Source: Anaspis maculata (Eukaryota > Arthropoda > Insecta > Coleoptera > Scraptiidae). From it: a DNA stretch of 64,000 bases. The notes under the pieces are model-generated. The model searched no databases. It saw only the letters and a program-made list of their open reading frames with translations, and had not been told where the DNA came from. Each line of letters begins with the position of its first letter. Positions within the stretch are counted from its first letter, which is position 1. Where the stretch lies: the NCBI GenBank assembly GCA_949128115.1, contig OX421968.1, forward strand, positions 3,472,001 through 3,536,000. The letters are read 5' to 3'. Both the position numbers and the translations under genes were made by a program. Below, piece by piece: positions 22,871 to 34,016 of this stretch.

Positions 22871-23160
22871 AGGACGGAGTTAAATTGGTAAAATGCGGTT
22901 GCGGAATCAATCCGTTTGAGTTTATTCCTTGACAGAAATCTATTATTCAGGTCTTTTTTGGAAAGCTACAAGGATATACTTTGGTTTGAGCTTATTAGAT
23001 ATTTTCAAAATCCAAAAAGAATCAAGTTTTGATTGAAAAATTAACCAAAGTACATCCTTGTAGCTTTCCAAAAAGACCTGAATGGTAAATTACTGTCAAA
23101 GAATAAACCCACAGTGATTGATTCCGCAACGCCGTATTTCACCAATATAACTCTGTCCCT
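22871..23160. mobile_element. Foldback MITE, AAGGACGGAGTT family, complete copy
   Basis: The left arm has AGGACGGAGTTAAATTGGTA, then GCGGAATCAATCC, then GGAAAGCTACAAGGAT. The right arm carries the complements ATCCTTGTAGCTTTCC, GATTGATTCCGC and CCAATATAACTCTGTCCCT. Relatives occur at 40445-40553 (one arm only) and at 55910-61545 (split by a 5.3-kb insertion). Confidence 0.8.
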
Positions 23161-23176
23161 CGCTCTGTCCTTATTG

Positions 23177-24032
23177 GACAGGGAGCTGGTGCCTCAAAAC
23201 TTACGTCATAAGGTACATGATTTTAACCCTGTAGGTCTAATGTGCGTTGATAAGGTTGTTGAAAATTGCTTTGTCTTACATGTCAGACCAGCTTTAGGCT
23301 GGTATGAGCTTGTCAGTTTTCGAAAAAATTACCAAAAATTTACGTCATAAGGTACATGAATGAAACTAACTGGATTTTGTGTGGGAACATCCCCTAAATT
23401 GAAAATCTGGTCGAAGGACAAAATTTTTGGGGGAATTCGGTCCATAAGACAAGTTTGAAATTTTCAAAAAAAAGACCAAAATTTATCAATTTTTTCACAG
23501 GCGTTTTGTTGACTAACCCACTAAGTGTGATATATATTTGTAATCAGGATGAAAGACGGTATCAATTCCCATGTTAAAATACAGGGTGTGCGATTTGAGA
23601 AAAAAATTTCGATGTTGCACCCTGTAAGCGATGTACCATTCAAAATTTTCGTGGACAGATTCGAAACCTGCGTAAAAAATCATGTAAGAATCTTTCTTCA
23701 TTCCTGAAATTATGTCAAAGAAGAAGTTTTCAGGAGGAGGTAAATTTTGGCCCTTATTGAAGATTTCAAACTTGTCTTATGGACCAAGAGCCCCCAAAAA
23801 TTTTGTCTTATGACTCGATTTTTTGATCAAGAGGATGTTCCCACACAAAAGCCCGTTGGTTTCATTTATGTACCTTATGACGTACAATTTTTGACATTTT
23901 TTGAAAATTGACAAGCCTATACCAGCCTAAAGACAAAGCAATTTTTAACAACCTTATCAACGCACATTATAGACCTACAGGGTTGAAATCATGTACCTTA
24001 TGACGTAAGTTTTGAGGCACCAGCTCCCTGTC
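23177..24032. mobile_element. Palindromic element with GGACAGGGAGCTGGTGCC ends
   Basis: About 855 bp. The left end, ACAGGGAGCTGGTGCCTCAA, is the complement of the right end, TTGAGGCACCAGCTCCCTGT. A motif TTACGTCATAAGGTACATGA occurs near 23205 and 23340 in one orientation and inverted near 23870 and 23990. The arms are long and slightly diverged, with a central spacer near 23600. There is no ORF of note. It abuts the preceding MITE. Confidence 0.8.
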
Positions 24033-26213
24033 TATATCCTTTAAAGAATCTCGGCCGACTCATAGTCAGAGTTGAGACACAAATCGATGTTCATTAAGAA
24101 AAAGGTTGAAAACTTGATATTTTGGTATTGTTCCATCTGTGATTCTGGTTTCAGGCTGTAATATCCAAACACCGATAAGTATACGTGCACACATTCGATC
24201 ATCTTCAAGTGAAATGTAAATAATGGTTAAGTAGTGGCGCAAATTGGAAACAAGATTTTCTGTGTTTGTCACAATTTTTTATATGATCAAATTGATGGAG
24301 AACAATAATAGAAATCACCTACTTGGCTATGTGAAATATATCTATGTAAATGAATACTTCGAGTACAGCAGACTGTATCGTTTAGGACACAAACGTTTCA
24401 CTTTGCTGCATTTACGAAAGAATTCTGTTGGAGAAAACAAACCGTTGATTGTATTACCGACTATCTATCTACTGTAAATGTGTGTTCAGCAGCAAATGAA
24501 AGTACTGCTGAGTGCTGATGGTGAAAATGATAAAAATAGTCTGCGCTGTATTACGTAAAGTAGTCTTTCCGCCATAGAGGTGCATGCAGTCAAACGTCAT
24601 TTCGACCCAAAACAGCTTTTGAACTGTAAAATATTAAGCAATAAGCAATTAATTAATATTACCTATTATCACGCTGCATGAATTCCAAGATAGGTACGAC
24701 ATTAATATAGCACACGGTGTTTCAATATCTAACCGGTGGTAATTAGTTAAATTGTGCACTTGTGTATATAAAGCTAATTACTATAGCCGGCTAATGCAAA
24801 TCAATGGACGGTATTGATTGCTTTAAGTAATACGTTTTTAGTCTTCAGTTTAATACGCCACCAATAAGATGCTTATGTTTAATCATTTTGTTTTGACATC
24901 ACGGCCTAAATTTTTGTTTCAATCAAAAGTCATTAAAAAAAAGAATGTATATGTGTATATGTGAAAGTAGACATAATAATCCATATCCACACGAACGCTC
25001 AGCATTCCAAAAATTATTCCATTTCTTTCCATATCTTCCTTATAATTATTGTACTTTTAAAAGTGTTGTATAACTATAAAAGTAAAACCTCAATTCATGT
25101 GATCGTTCCAAATTAAGAAATTATTGTAATGATGGAACTAATGCACGTTATTTTCTGAGACTAAAAAAACTACAATGATAATTGGATATTTTCAACGTTT
25201 ACACGTAGACCATTAAATTTACCAAAAATATGTAAATATTAGCAATAAGTAGATTTAAACGTTGAAATAAGCTTCAAGAACTAACTAGAGAGCTATTTAG
25301 ATATTTCTGTTTTAGATTTATTGTATATGACCAAATAAATATTTGTACTTAAAGCTTGTTTTTTTACATATAAGTTAGTTTTTATGCAAAGGAGTAGTAC
25401 TGCGCCATCTCGCGACATTCAAAGAAAACTTGATTTTCAAAATACAAAAACCGACTGAATTTCTCCCAATGGAGCTCAATATTAATTCAGTCACCCTTTT
25501 TTTTTGTCAAAAAAAAAACGCATCGAAAAAACTCAAGAATTTAGATGCTTACTCAGTCCAGAATAAAATCAATAGCGAGATTCTAGAGACAACCACTAGG
25601 GGTCGCTTCTGCATTGTGGCGCCATCTAATTGTTTCAACGTATTTCAGGAGCGGCCTTAAATCAATAAAACGAAAATCCCTCTATGACTTCCCCTTGTAA
25701 GCCGCCCTTCCAGCAACAGATGGCGTTGTCGTATAGTTTGGGCAGAAAATCAGAAGTTTAATTCCCAACCATCGTCAATAATAGGTTTGTTCCACGTTTG
25801 TTCCATTAACACGTTTCATACTAATCAGAGCCAATAGGAATCGAGAAAATCAGTTTGCAAACTACCTCGCTTCGGGATCCGAATCGGCGCTCCAGCTATA
25901 ATAATACTTTCTCAACCTTGATCTATAATGTACTATTTTTGACCCTCATATTTGCGAAAGGGACTGTCTAGAAGTGTGTCTGCGAGTGCGAGAAAGAAAT
26001 ATTTCGAGACATCTGAAGGTTTAAATGTGCAACTTAATTTTCATTCCAATATCTTATGAGTGTTGGTCATTATCCACTCTCATGATGATGGTTCACTCGC
26101 GAAGAAATATCACCAGTCGGCTAGATCTATAATCTATAAAGTTATGACATGCGGACAAGTACCGGTTATTCTTATCCTCGTTCTTATCAAATTACAATAA
26201 CTAATACATATTA
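24033..26213. other. No gene recognised
   Basis: AT-rich non-coding sequence with short ORFs. No repeats or inverted structures were recognised. Confidence 0.45.
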
Positions 26214-26372
26214 AGCTGGGTCTCCAGAATCCAGATGCGAATATTCGGACAGAAAATGCGATTTTGTTCGTCAAATTTTGAATTCGAGGGCTCTGATTGG
26301 ACAATATGAGGACTTTGACATAAAATTTCGCATTTTCTATCCGAATATTCATATCTGAGAATCCAGATTTAT
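26214..26372. mobile_element. Palindromic MITE
   Basis: TCCAGAATCCAGATGCGAAT...CGGACAGAAAATGCGA pairs with TCGCATTTTCTATCCGAATA...GAGAATCCAGA. About 160 bp. Confidence 0.65.
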
Positions 26373-26650
26373 ACAGAGTTACATTTAGAAGAGAATTTGA
26401 ACTTTATTTTAACAAAAATTCCACATCGGTACGACGTACGACCCTTGGTTACGAATTTTTGAAAAATTATCACGAAAGTACGGCTCGGCCCCAAAAGATT
26501 ATTAGTTTTTTTGCTGGCGCTCCGATATCTTCTCCTCCGAACGAGATGAAATCCTGGACAGGACATATTTCTACTCAAATGCGGGTAGCTCATGGCCTTG
26601 GTACGTGAACCAAGAAAAATCTTGCCAGAATAACGATAAACAATTACAAT

Positions 26651-27892
26651 GTATGTATGTATGTATGTATGTAATTTATTTGTTTAAACCCTTGGGGTAT
26701 ACAAAGTAAAGTAAAAAATAAAATAAATAGGCAGGTACACAATCTTCTTCAGAAATTAACTTGAAAATTAGGTAAATACAATGATAATAATTGATAAAAG
26801 TAACTAAATGATATGTACTCAATTAACAAAAATAAAGTAGGGACAAAACAATGGAGGTGTGCCAAAAATTATGTCCAACCGCAGGAGCCACAGAATAAGA
26901 GGCCCAGCAAGATCCATCGAGCACTATTCCTCAATCAGAGACAGGAACTTCTCGACTGCCGAGAAAAAGTGAAAAATATTGATGAGCTTTTCAATGCAAA
27001 TATTGGCGAACAAAAAGTGAAATTCCTCGCGCGTAGCTTGAAGACTTATATGACCGACCAGCCAGCGATTCCTCGATCTTGTAAAAATAGGACAGTTACA
27101 AACCAAATGGTAGAGGTCATAGACTTCGTCGGTGTTGCAAATAGAACAGGTTTTGCCCTGATCAAATACAAATTTGGTCCCATTAACATAAAGCCTTAAT
27201 TTCCTATGAAACCCCAACCGGATTTGCGCAATCAGCCTGATCTTTCTTATAGAAACATTCTGCGTAAGATACCCACTGTAGCCAAGTGAGTGTTCTGAGC
27301 TGTCACTGCTGAGTATCTCCCTGTAGATGTTACTGTAGTGCGACTCAGATGAGATTTCTAGATCGGCTGCCATCATGACCCGTCTGCAATCGTCCAAAAT
27401 TGACTCTAGATTCTCCTCAACAAAAAGAAAGCCGTGGTCGAGTAAGTACGACAGATTATGTTTTGTAAGTAGAACTTTCACTTGAGTAACCCAATTGTAC
27501 TTGATGTTACAGGTTGCGGTTGCAGCGTCTAGTTGTTGCAGTCTTTTAAAACAAATCTTTGGTAACCTACTGTCGGGCATTTTCAACAATTTACACCACC
27601 ACCCTAAAGTTTTTCTCATCACGTCCAGTTCTAGTTTTGCCAAACCAGTCTCGCATCTTATGTAACAGTTTGGAGTTGAAGACTGTAAGTGAAGAATTGA
27701 TTTGACAAACTTCACCTGGGTTCTCTCAAGGCTATCTACGTATTGAAGGGACCAAACTTCTGCAGCATACAATAATGTGGAAACAACCAGAGACCGAAAC
27801 AGCTTTATTTTGGTTTGCCAGGAATCCGATTTTCCAGCCATCAATAAACAATAATACTAACTAAATAAACTAAACTAAATACTAAATAATAC
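26651..27892 (-). mobile_element. 5'-truncated LINE with 13-bp target-site duplication
   Basis: The 13-mer AAACAATTACAAT flanks the insertion at 26638-26650 and 27893-27905. On the - strand the element runs from 27892 to its 3' end at 26651 and terminates in an (ACAT)n tail, seen as (ATGT)n on the + strand. A low-complexity stretch of about 48 bp separates the 5' duplication from the first ORF codon and may be filler made at integration. The perfect duplication and intact frame indicate a young insertion. Confidence 0.88.
26924..27844 (-). CDS. C-terminal part of LINE ORF2 (post-RT region with zinc knuckle)
   Basis: This 306-codon frame has no internal stop. Early residues include KIKLFRSLVVSTLLYAAEVW, the conserved start of the region after the RT thumb (LLYG.E.W). 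The C-terminal third contains CSICNTDEVYDLYHLVCNC, a CxxC...H..C knuckle found in I-, R1- and Jockey-like LINEs. The catalytic RT domain and any endonuclease are absent because of 5' truncation, so the frame cannot transpose by itself. The annotated ATG is simply the first one after the truncation point. Confidence 0.85.
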   Translation of the reverse strand: MMAGKSDSWQTKIKLFRSLVVSTLLYAAEVWSLQYVDSLERTQVKFVKSILHLQSSTPNCYIRCETGLAKLELDVMRKTLGWWCKLLKMPDSRLPKICFKRLQQLDAATATCNIKYNWVTQVKVLLTKHNLSYLLDHGFLFVEENLESILDDCRRVMMAADLEISSESHYSNIYREILSSDSSEHSLGYSGYLTQNVSIRKIRLIAQIRLGFHRKLRLYVNGTKFVFDQGKTCSICNTDEVYDLYHLVCNCPIFTRSRNRWLVGHISLQATREEFHFLFANICIEKLINIFHFFSAVEKFLSLIEE

Positions 27893-28120
27893 AAACAATT
27901 ACAATAATAACATTTTAGTGTGTAGTCATCCGGTCATCCGGTATCCCGTGGGCTCCTTCGTCCTCACCCGATTTGAAAAATTTGTGTTCAAAAATACGTG
28001 AAGTATATTCTTGATCCGCTGCTGTCATCGGTTATCATTTATATCAATATGTTTGACCGGAATCAGAAAACAACTGAAAATTATGATGATTTTTAGTCCT
28101 ATCGATTTCTCGACTGTCTC

Positions 28121-28825
28121 CAGTGGTCGAAATGGCAATTTTCACGAACCGGAACGCCCGGACTTCCGATGCAAGCGAAGCGAGCAAGAGCTGCAGGCGA
28201 CAAACCCCCCCCCCCATCTGAGAAGGGGAGAAGTTGTTGAGACATACCCATTTTTGTTGCATTAAAAAGTTCAAGCAGTAAATTCTTCATCAGATAATTT
28301 TAATGCGTGCTCAAGATAGGTGCTAATGAGTAGACAATTAATATCCCATTTGCGATGTACATAAATTTTCCTCCTAAATCTTCTACTAAATACATACTCC
28401 TTGTGTTGATCGGGGAATATTGTAAGATGAAGTATTGGATTGAGCCTAGTTTCCTCCAACAAATATTTTGCTAGACTTCCAGAAAAAAAATCAGTTGCGG
28501 TCATTCCATCACTATACGTTAAAGTTCACGAACAGCTCAAAAAGTGACATTACTGAATTTTCTTCGTGAATGGATAGAGATACCTACATTAATAATGTAC
28601 GATTATAATTTTCTTGAAAGAATAAATGTGATGACGAGACAATGAAATCAAAAGGATTTAACAGAAGACAAAATTATATTGAAAGACAAGTCTAAACGTC
28701 TTATCGGCATATTTTCCACGAAACGGAACGGCTTTCGACAAAATTTCACGAGACGGAACGGTTTTTGAAAATATTTCACGAACCGGAACGCCGTTCCGGT
28801 CTGTTCCAGTACATTTCGACCACTG
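28121..28825. mobile_element. Non-autonomous hAT element, 705 bp
   Basis: The perfect 14-bp inverted termini are CAGTGGTCGAAATG and CATTTCGACCACTG. The 8-bp duplication ACTGTCTC lies at 28113-28120 and 28826-28833. CAGTG ends with an 8-bp duplication are the hAT signature. TTTCACGARRCGGAACG words recur near both ends (28139, 28717, 28746, 28777) and may be transposase-binding subterminal repeats. No transposase frame is present. Confidence 0.9.
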
Positions 28826-28876
28826 ACTGTCTCAACCTAATTCAAGTTGTATTGATCCTAACAGCATCTACAATAA

Positions 28877-30197
28877 ATGAAGTTGACTAAAAACTCAGCT
28901 TGCTGGGAAAATGATGGCCACAAGTGATACAGTAGGAAAAAAAGAGCGATATTCACGAAAAATGGTAAAATTTAAGAAGGAAAGTGCCGTGTGTTTTTTT
29001 AAGAAGTAGGTAGACGTGTGATTTTTCAGTTACTACTTCTATGGCTACTGAAGACACCAAAATGCTCTGGTACCAATTTCAAAATGGCGTCGTTCCAAAA
29101 TGGCAACCATTTGATTTTGGTAACATGGATTCACACTTAACTTACGCCTATTTTAGCTCGACTCAAAACGATTTTCATGATTTTTGTTTTGATCAGGTAT
29201 GGATTGATGTTCTCTATTTGCTATTGTCCAAAATTTGCATGTGTGCCAAATAGTTTTTCCAAAAAGTGAAAAAAAAACTAGAAAATCAGTGATTTTTACA
29301 ATACCTATTGCCTCAGGTGCTGTGTGCTTCCCCGTAAGAGGCATTCTTAGCAAAAATTTTCATTATTCTCATATGTATGAAGTTACCGAAATGCTTTGGT
29401 GCCACTTTCAAGACGAGTTTCGAAATGGCAGAGTACCGATTTGGCGGCCACCTGACATTTTTTAATAAGTCAGTGGATTTTTCAGGAACGGCTCAAGAAA
29501 TTGAATTGCGGTTTATTTTATCTTAGAAAGCATTAAATTAGTAATCTACCTTGTGACTTTTATCACTATAGCTCTTTTGGTTACCGAGTTGGAATTTTTG
29601 CATTATTGAACACCTTATCAAAATCCAGGTGGCCGCCAAATCGGTACGCTGCCATTTTGAAAGTCGCACCAAAGCATTTCGGTAACTTCATACATGAGAA
29701 TAATAAAAAAAAAATATTTGCCAAGCATGCCTTTCACGGTGAAGCACACAGCACCTGAGGCGATATAGGGATAGTAAAAATCTCTGATTTTCTAGTTTTT
29801 TTTTCACTTTTTGGAAAAACTACTTGGCACACATGCAAATTTCGGACAATAGCAAATAGAGAACATCAATCCATACCTGATCAAAAGAAAAATCATGAAA
29901 ATCGGTTCAAGTCGAGCTAAAATAGGCGTAAGTTGAGTGTGAATCCATGTTACCAAAATCAAATGGTCGCCATTTTGGAACGACGCCATTTTGGAATTGG
30001 TACCAAAGCATTTTGGTGTCTTCAGAGGCCAAAGAAGTAGTATCTAACTGAAAAATCACACGTATACCTACCTCCTAAGAAAACACGGCACTTTCCTTCT
30101 TAATTTTACCATTTTTCGTGAATATCGCTCTTTTTTCCCTACTGTATCACTTGTGGCCATTATTTTCCCAGCAAGCTGAGTTTTTAGTGAACTTCAT
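28877..30197. mobile_element. 1.3-kb palindromic element inserted beside LINE RNase H
   Basis: The outer arms ATGAAGTTGACTAAAAACTC and GAGTTTTTAGTGAACTTCAT pair with one mismatch, and pairing continues inward for about 600 bp. TTCCAAAATGGCAACC at 29094 is mirrored near 29965. ORFs inside (70-76 codons) are by-products of the arms. On its right it abuts an RNase H fragment on the - strand. The hAT element lies 51 bp to its left. Confidence 0.85.
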
Positions 30198-30395
30198 CCC
30201 GTATTGGTAATTTTTAATTTCCATCACCTTTTCCCAATGCTCCTGCCACCGATCCCGATTTCTGTCCTTCAATTGCTCAAGAAAATCGGAGGATTCCACT
30301 CTGTATTCTTTTAAAATTTCTGCGCCTGTTGTGCCCTGTCTTGCTAAGTCGTCGGCGACTTCATTGCCACGTATTCCTTGTGGGCCTTTGTCCAA
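30198..30395 (-). pseudogene. LINE RNase H domain fragment
   Basis: The frame reads KGPQGIRGNEVADDLARQG, matching the RNase H motif G-H-x-G-x-x-GNE-x-AD-x-LA with the His replaced by Gln. It continues with an I/Jockey-type tail (RWQEHWEKVM). It is cut off at 30197 by the palindromic element. No RT is attached. Confidence 0.75.
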
Positions 30396-30559
30396 AGAAA
30401 GGCTACCTGTTTGGATTGGTTCGTGATTTGATTGATTTTGTACAGGAATTTTGATATCAACAATTTTTATCCGATTGCGCTCAAATGCATAACGCGTGGA
30501 CGTATAAATATAGTAATATACTACTATTCACTGTAGGTACTATTCTATGTGCTGTTACT

Positions 30560-31192
30560 GCTGTTCGAAAGTCAAAATAACAAGGCACTGGGCAGTGACG
30601 GCATACGGCATACGAAGCGAATTTCTGAAGTATTTGCCTCAGAATTGGCTACTGTACTTGGTCATCATGTTTCATAAAAAATTTGTGGGACCACCTGTGG
30701 GATGGTCGGAAATCGTTTTGAGCATGTTGCACAAAGGTGGGCCAAAGGATGGTCTGAACAATTACAGAGGGATAGCTCTGGTGAATTGTCAGACAAAAAT
30801 TTTTTACTCAGATACTGCTGAACCGATTGTTGGGGTGGGCCGGGTTGGCTGGGGCTGTCCCTGAATACCAGTCAGGATTTCGGAAGGGCCCCTGCTGTTT
30901 GTACAGCGTGATCGCTTAGTTGTGTCACTGAGATCCACCTTACACTGATGAACCATCGCAAAGTGTTCGCTGCATTTGTGGATTTTAAAAGAGCTTTCGA
31001 CTCTGTGAATAATTCTAAATTATAGTTCAAGTCGAGGTTCAAGTTGTACAAGAACGGTCTCAGCTCTAAAATCATAAGAATTGTTCGGTATCTTTATGGT
31101 CGACGGTGAGCTTACGGAGGGGTTTGATGTAACAACGCGGGTGTTCTGCAGGGAGAGTGCCTCAGTCCATTCCTTTTTTCACAATATACCAG
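30560..31192 (+). pseudogene. Decayed LINE reverse transcriptase (+ strand)
   Basis: Across three frames the RT motifs appear in order: WSEIVLSMLHKGGPKDGLNNYRGIAL (shortened here; 30700-30780), then YQSGFRKG (30868-30892), FVDFKRAFDSVN (30974-31009), and GVLQGECLSPF (about 31140-31172). Order and spacing match LINE RT motifs 1 to 4. The YADD block is missing because the Gypsy LTR begins at 31193. Many frameshifts show an old copy. Confidence 0.8.
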
Positions 31193-31404
31193 CTGTTGTG
31201 TTTGTTGCTGGTCAAATTAAACTCGGGGTTCGGTTTTATGTGGGTTTATTTGGCTTCTCTCATTTATACCACCGGTCTCGTACGTGTCGTTCTTCTCATC
31301 TATCTTCTTATTTCATACGCTATCATTCCTAATTCATATAAAATGCCACCGCCATCTACCCACTATATTATACACCTATAATATACTCATTACAGGACAC
31401 TACA
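31193..31404 (-). mobile_element. Probable 3' LTR of the Gypsy element
   Basis: On the - strand this ~212-bp block begins TGTAGTGTCC, directly after a purine-rich CCCGAGGGA stretch, and ends ACACAACA. It lies about 100 bp beyond the end of the pol frame, where a 3' LTR is expected. No matching 5' LTR survives, so the exact ends are inferred from TG...CA and the interrupted LINE. Confidence 0.6.
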
Positions 31405-31507
31405 TCCCTCGGGGACTTTACACATTTCGAACTGGGAATCACAGTTCACATCAAATAACATAACAATACTTATAACAGTATTTTAAACAAATTTTACACA
31501 TTAAAAT

Positions 31508-31807
31508 TCACTGCAAATATTTCTGTGGCGGTCTTCTTAGTCGTGTTGATCTTCGAGTCTCAGGACTGGGGTTGAGCTCAGCTGCTCTCTGCGCTAGGGT
31601 CGGCTGTTGACTCTCTGGAGCAATGTTGAGCTGGGTCTGTTGAGATGGTAATGGAGGCACGTTCTCAGAAATAGAGAGTCTCTCTCTCTGCTGTGAAGTC
31701 GGCTTTGGATTCTCAGATGCAGTGCCGGACCGGGCTTCTGGAGAAGGTAAATTCTCTGCGATGGAGATCTTCTCGGGGCGGCTTGGAGCCAGCACGAATG
31801 GAGGCAC
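31508..31807 (-). pseudogene. Gypsy pol C-terminal tail
   Basis: A 99-codon frame rich in Ser, Pro and Glu with three internal repeats of an ENxPxPxxxQ-like pattern. It ends RRSTRLRRPPQKYLQ, a basic terminus common in Gypsy pol proteins. It is separated by a frameshift from the integrase-side frame. Confidence 0.7.
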
Positions 31808-31861
31808 CTCGGGAGTGGAGTGCGTCTTGGGCCGATTTCCATCACATTCGCCGAAAGTTGA

Positions 31862-32278
31862 CTATTGAATAGGTACCGCAAAAGGAGCAACAGATGGGGG
31901 TCGAAGAGTTCCTTTAAAACTCTGGTGGCTTACTAGAATCATTCTGGAATTGGAGTCGCTTTTGGGATGTTGTTGAGGCTTCTCGGTGTCGTTTGTTGGC
32001 TTCGAAGGTCTTCCTACGTAATGTTTGAAAAACGACGAATTTCTGATTACGTATTTTCCTTCTCTAGTAGCGTGTATTTGAGAACCTATTGTCTTTTCGA
32101 TCGTGTATGGGTCTGGGTCATATTTTGTGTAAGTGTATTCCTCTTCTTCTGTTTGAGCAGCACCTTGAGTCTCGAACCTTGAAGTCGTGATGTTTAGTTC
32201 TTCTTCGCACGTTCTCCTTCTCATACGTCTGTTTGCCGCGATGTTGAAAATAGATGTTGCTCTTGAAGTGTGGATCAA
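31862..32278 (-). pseudogene. Gypsy integrase C-terminal region
   Basis: Contains DPYTIEKTIGSQIHATREGK and RNSSFFKHYVGRP, the GPFTI-like SH3-type block after the integrase core. It overlaps the end of the main pol frame in another frame, consistent with one frameshift. Confidence 0.7.
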
Positions 32279-33662
32279 TTATCGTCGGTAGATATGCTCG
32301 CACTTCTCTCTGGAAAACGAGATAGTATGGTGACTTGCCTGTTGTGGAGTGTGGAGTACTTCGATAGTTCGTCAGGAAGTGCTGTAGCTGTTCCGTCATG
32401 TTGTTGGTTTCTAGTGCCGAACAAATCAGCGCCTTCTTCAATGTCTTGACGAACCTTTCCGGTAGACCATTCGCTTCGGGCCATTCGGGTGTCACCCTGT
32501 GATGCTTGATGTTCATGCTTCGACAGTACTCTTGGATTTCATTTCCGTTAAAAGGCGGTCCATTATCCGATTGGAGTTGCGCTGGTATGCCAAATAGTGC
32601 AAAGGTTTTGTCTAAAATTGGCTTCAGATGTCTAAAACTTGTTGATGACACAACTTCAATTACGGGGAACCGTGAATATTCGTCTATCATCAGAAAAAAA
32701 ACTCTTCCATCTGGAAACGGTCCTGCATAGTCACAATCAACATACTGAAACGGGTAAGTGGCTCTTGAACTGGAAACTGTCTGGATTGGATCCCTGTGTT
32801 TGATTGTTGTTGTGGCTTGACACGCTCTGCATCTCTTCACGAATTCTTCAACCATCTCACCAATCTTTGGGAACCAAACTTTGGTGCGTAATAGGTGCTT
32901 CGTTTTAACGATTCCCTGGTGTCCTTTATGGGCCAGCTCGATGACGTGTTGTTGAAGGTTTGCTGCAATGACTATATGGTGTCTTCTAACCAATATTCCA
33001 TCATGTTCTGATATTTCGCTTTTGAACATGCTATATGGTTGTAGTTCGGGTCTTCTCCATAATTTATAGTCATCAGTTCTGAGTGCTGTTGTCAACAATA
33101 CTATGATTTCATCTTTGCTGGTCTCTTTTTCGATTTCTTCAAATGACATCAGTTTTGGAATATTGTTCAACGTGATGAAGTTGACATATTCTTTAACCTT
33201 TGTTTCCAATCTTCGGTCTTCTTTTCTTGCTGTTTGTCTCACGTACCTTGACAGATAATCCGACGGATTAGTTGATCCTTCTTGGTGTCTTGGAATGAAA
33301 CTAAATTCCTGGATCTTCAAACACATGCGTTCTATCCTAGCGCTCGGGCTTGATTTTGCGTTTGCCAAAATCTGAACTAGTGGCTTGGAGTCTGTGTGTA
33401 ACGTAAATGTCGTGCCCAGAAGGTAGATCCTAAAATGAAGGGTTGCCCAGACTGCGGCCAATGTCTCTCTTTCGATCTGACTATATCGACGTTCTGCATC
33501 GCTCAAAGATCGACTGGCAAAAGCGATTATCTTGATGTTGTCTCTGTAGCCCTGCGATAATATAGCACCCAATCCATGCGGGCTTGCATCTACTATCAGA
33601 TGTGTCGGTTTTGTGGTGTCATAGTAGGCTAGTTTGTCCGCACAGCTAAGCTGATTCTTCAC
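32118..33662 (-). pseudogene. Gypsy RNase H and integrase (514-codon frame)
   Basis: Residues about 20-140 are RNase H: LIVDASPHGLGAILSQ, FASRSLSDAERRYSQIERE and LHTDSKPLV carry the D-E-D residues. Residues about 245-290 are the integrase zinc-binding HHCC region (HKGHQG...CRACQ). Residues about 305-470 are the core, with D in VDCDYAGPFP, D in QSDNGPPF and E in EWPEANGLPE. The frame is open throughout, but upstream RT is broken, so the copy is not functional. The first Met is arbitrary because pol is normally translated as a polyprotein. Confidence 0.9.
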
Positions 33663-34016
33663 AAAATCAAAAGCATGTTGTTGATCAGCGGTCCATTCCT
33701 ATTTTGAGTTTTTGACTAACAGCTTGCGAAGTGTTTCAGTGTTGCTTGAAAGATTCGGTAGGAATTTTCCAATATAATTCAAAATCCCTAGGAAACTTTT
33801 CAGCTCATGTTGGTCTTCTGGTGGTTTTAGGTTCACAACGCTCTCTACTTTTTCTGGATCCGGGTGGATGCCCCCTGAAGAAAATATTTATCCAAAAAAA
33901 TTTATTCTACTGGTACTGAAAACGCATTTTCTTGTGTTGATCGTCAGGTTGTTACTATGGAGGCGTTGCAGAACTTGTTCGAGTGTTCTGTCGTGGTGCT
34001 TCTGGTCCTCTCCGTA

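Noticed and set aside
26813..27199. 128-codon + strand ORF
   Set aside because: It lies antisense to the clear LINE C-terminal frame (26924-27844) and is its shadow.
31594..31890. Second 98-codon - strand ORF overlapping the Gypsy tail
   Set aside because: It is the alternative frame of the better-supported pol tail (31508-31807).
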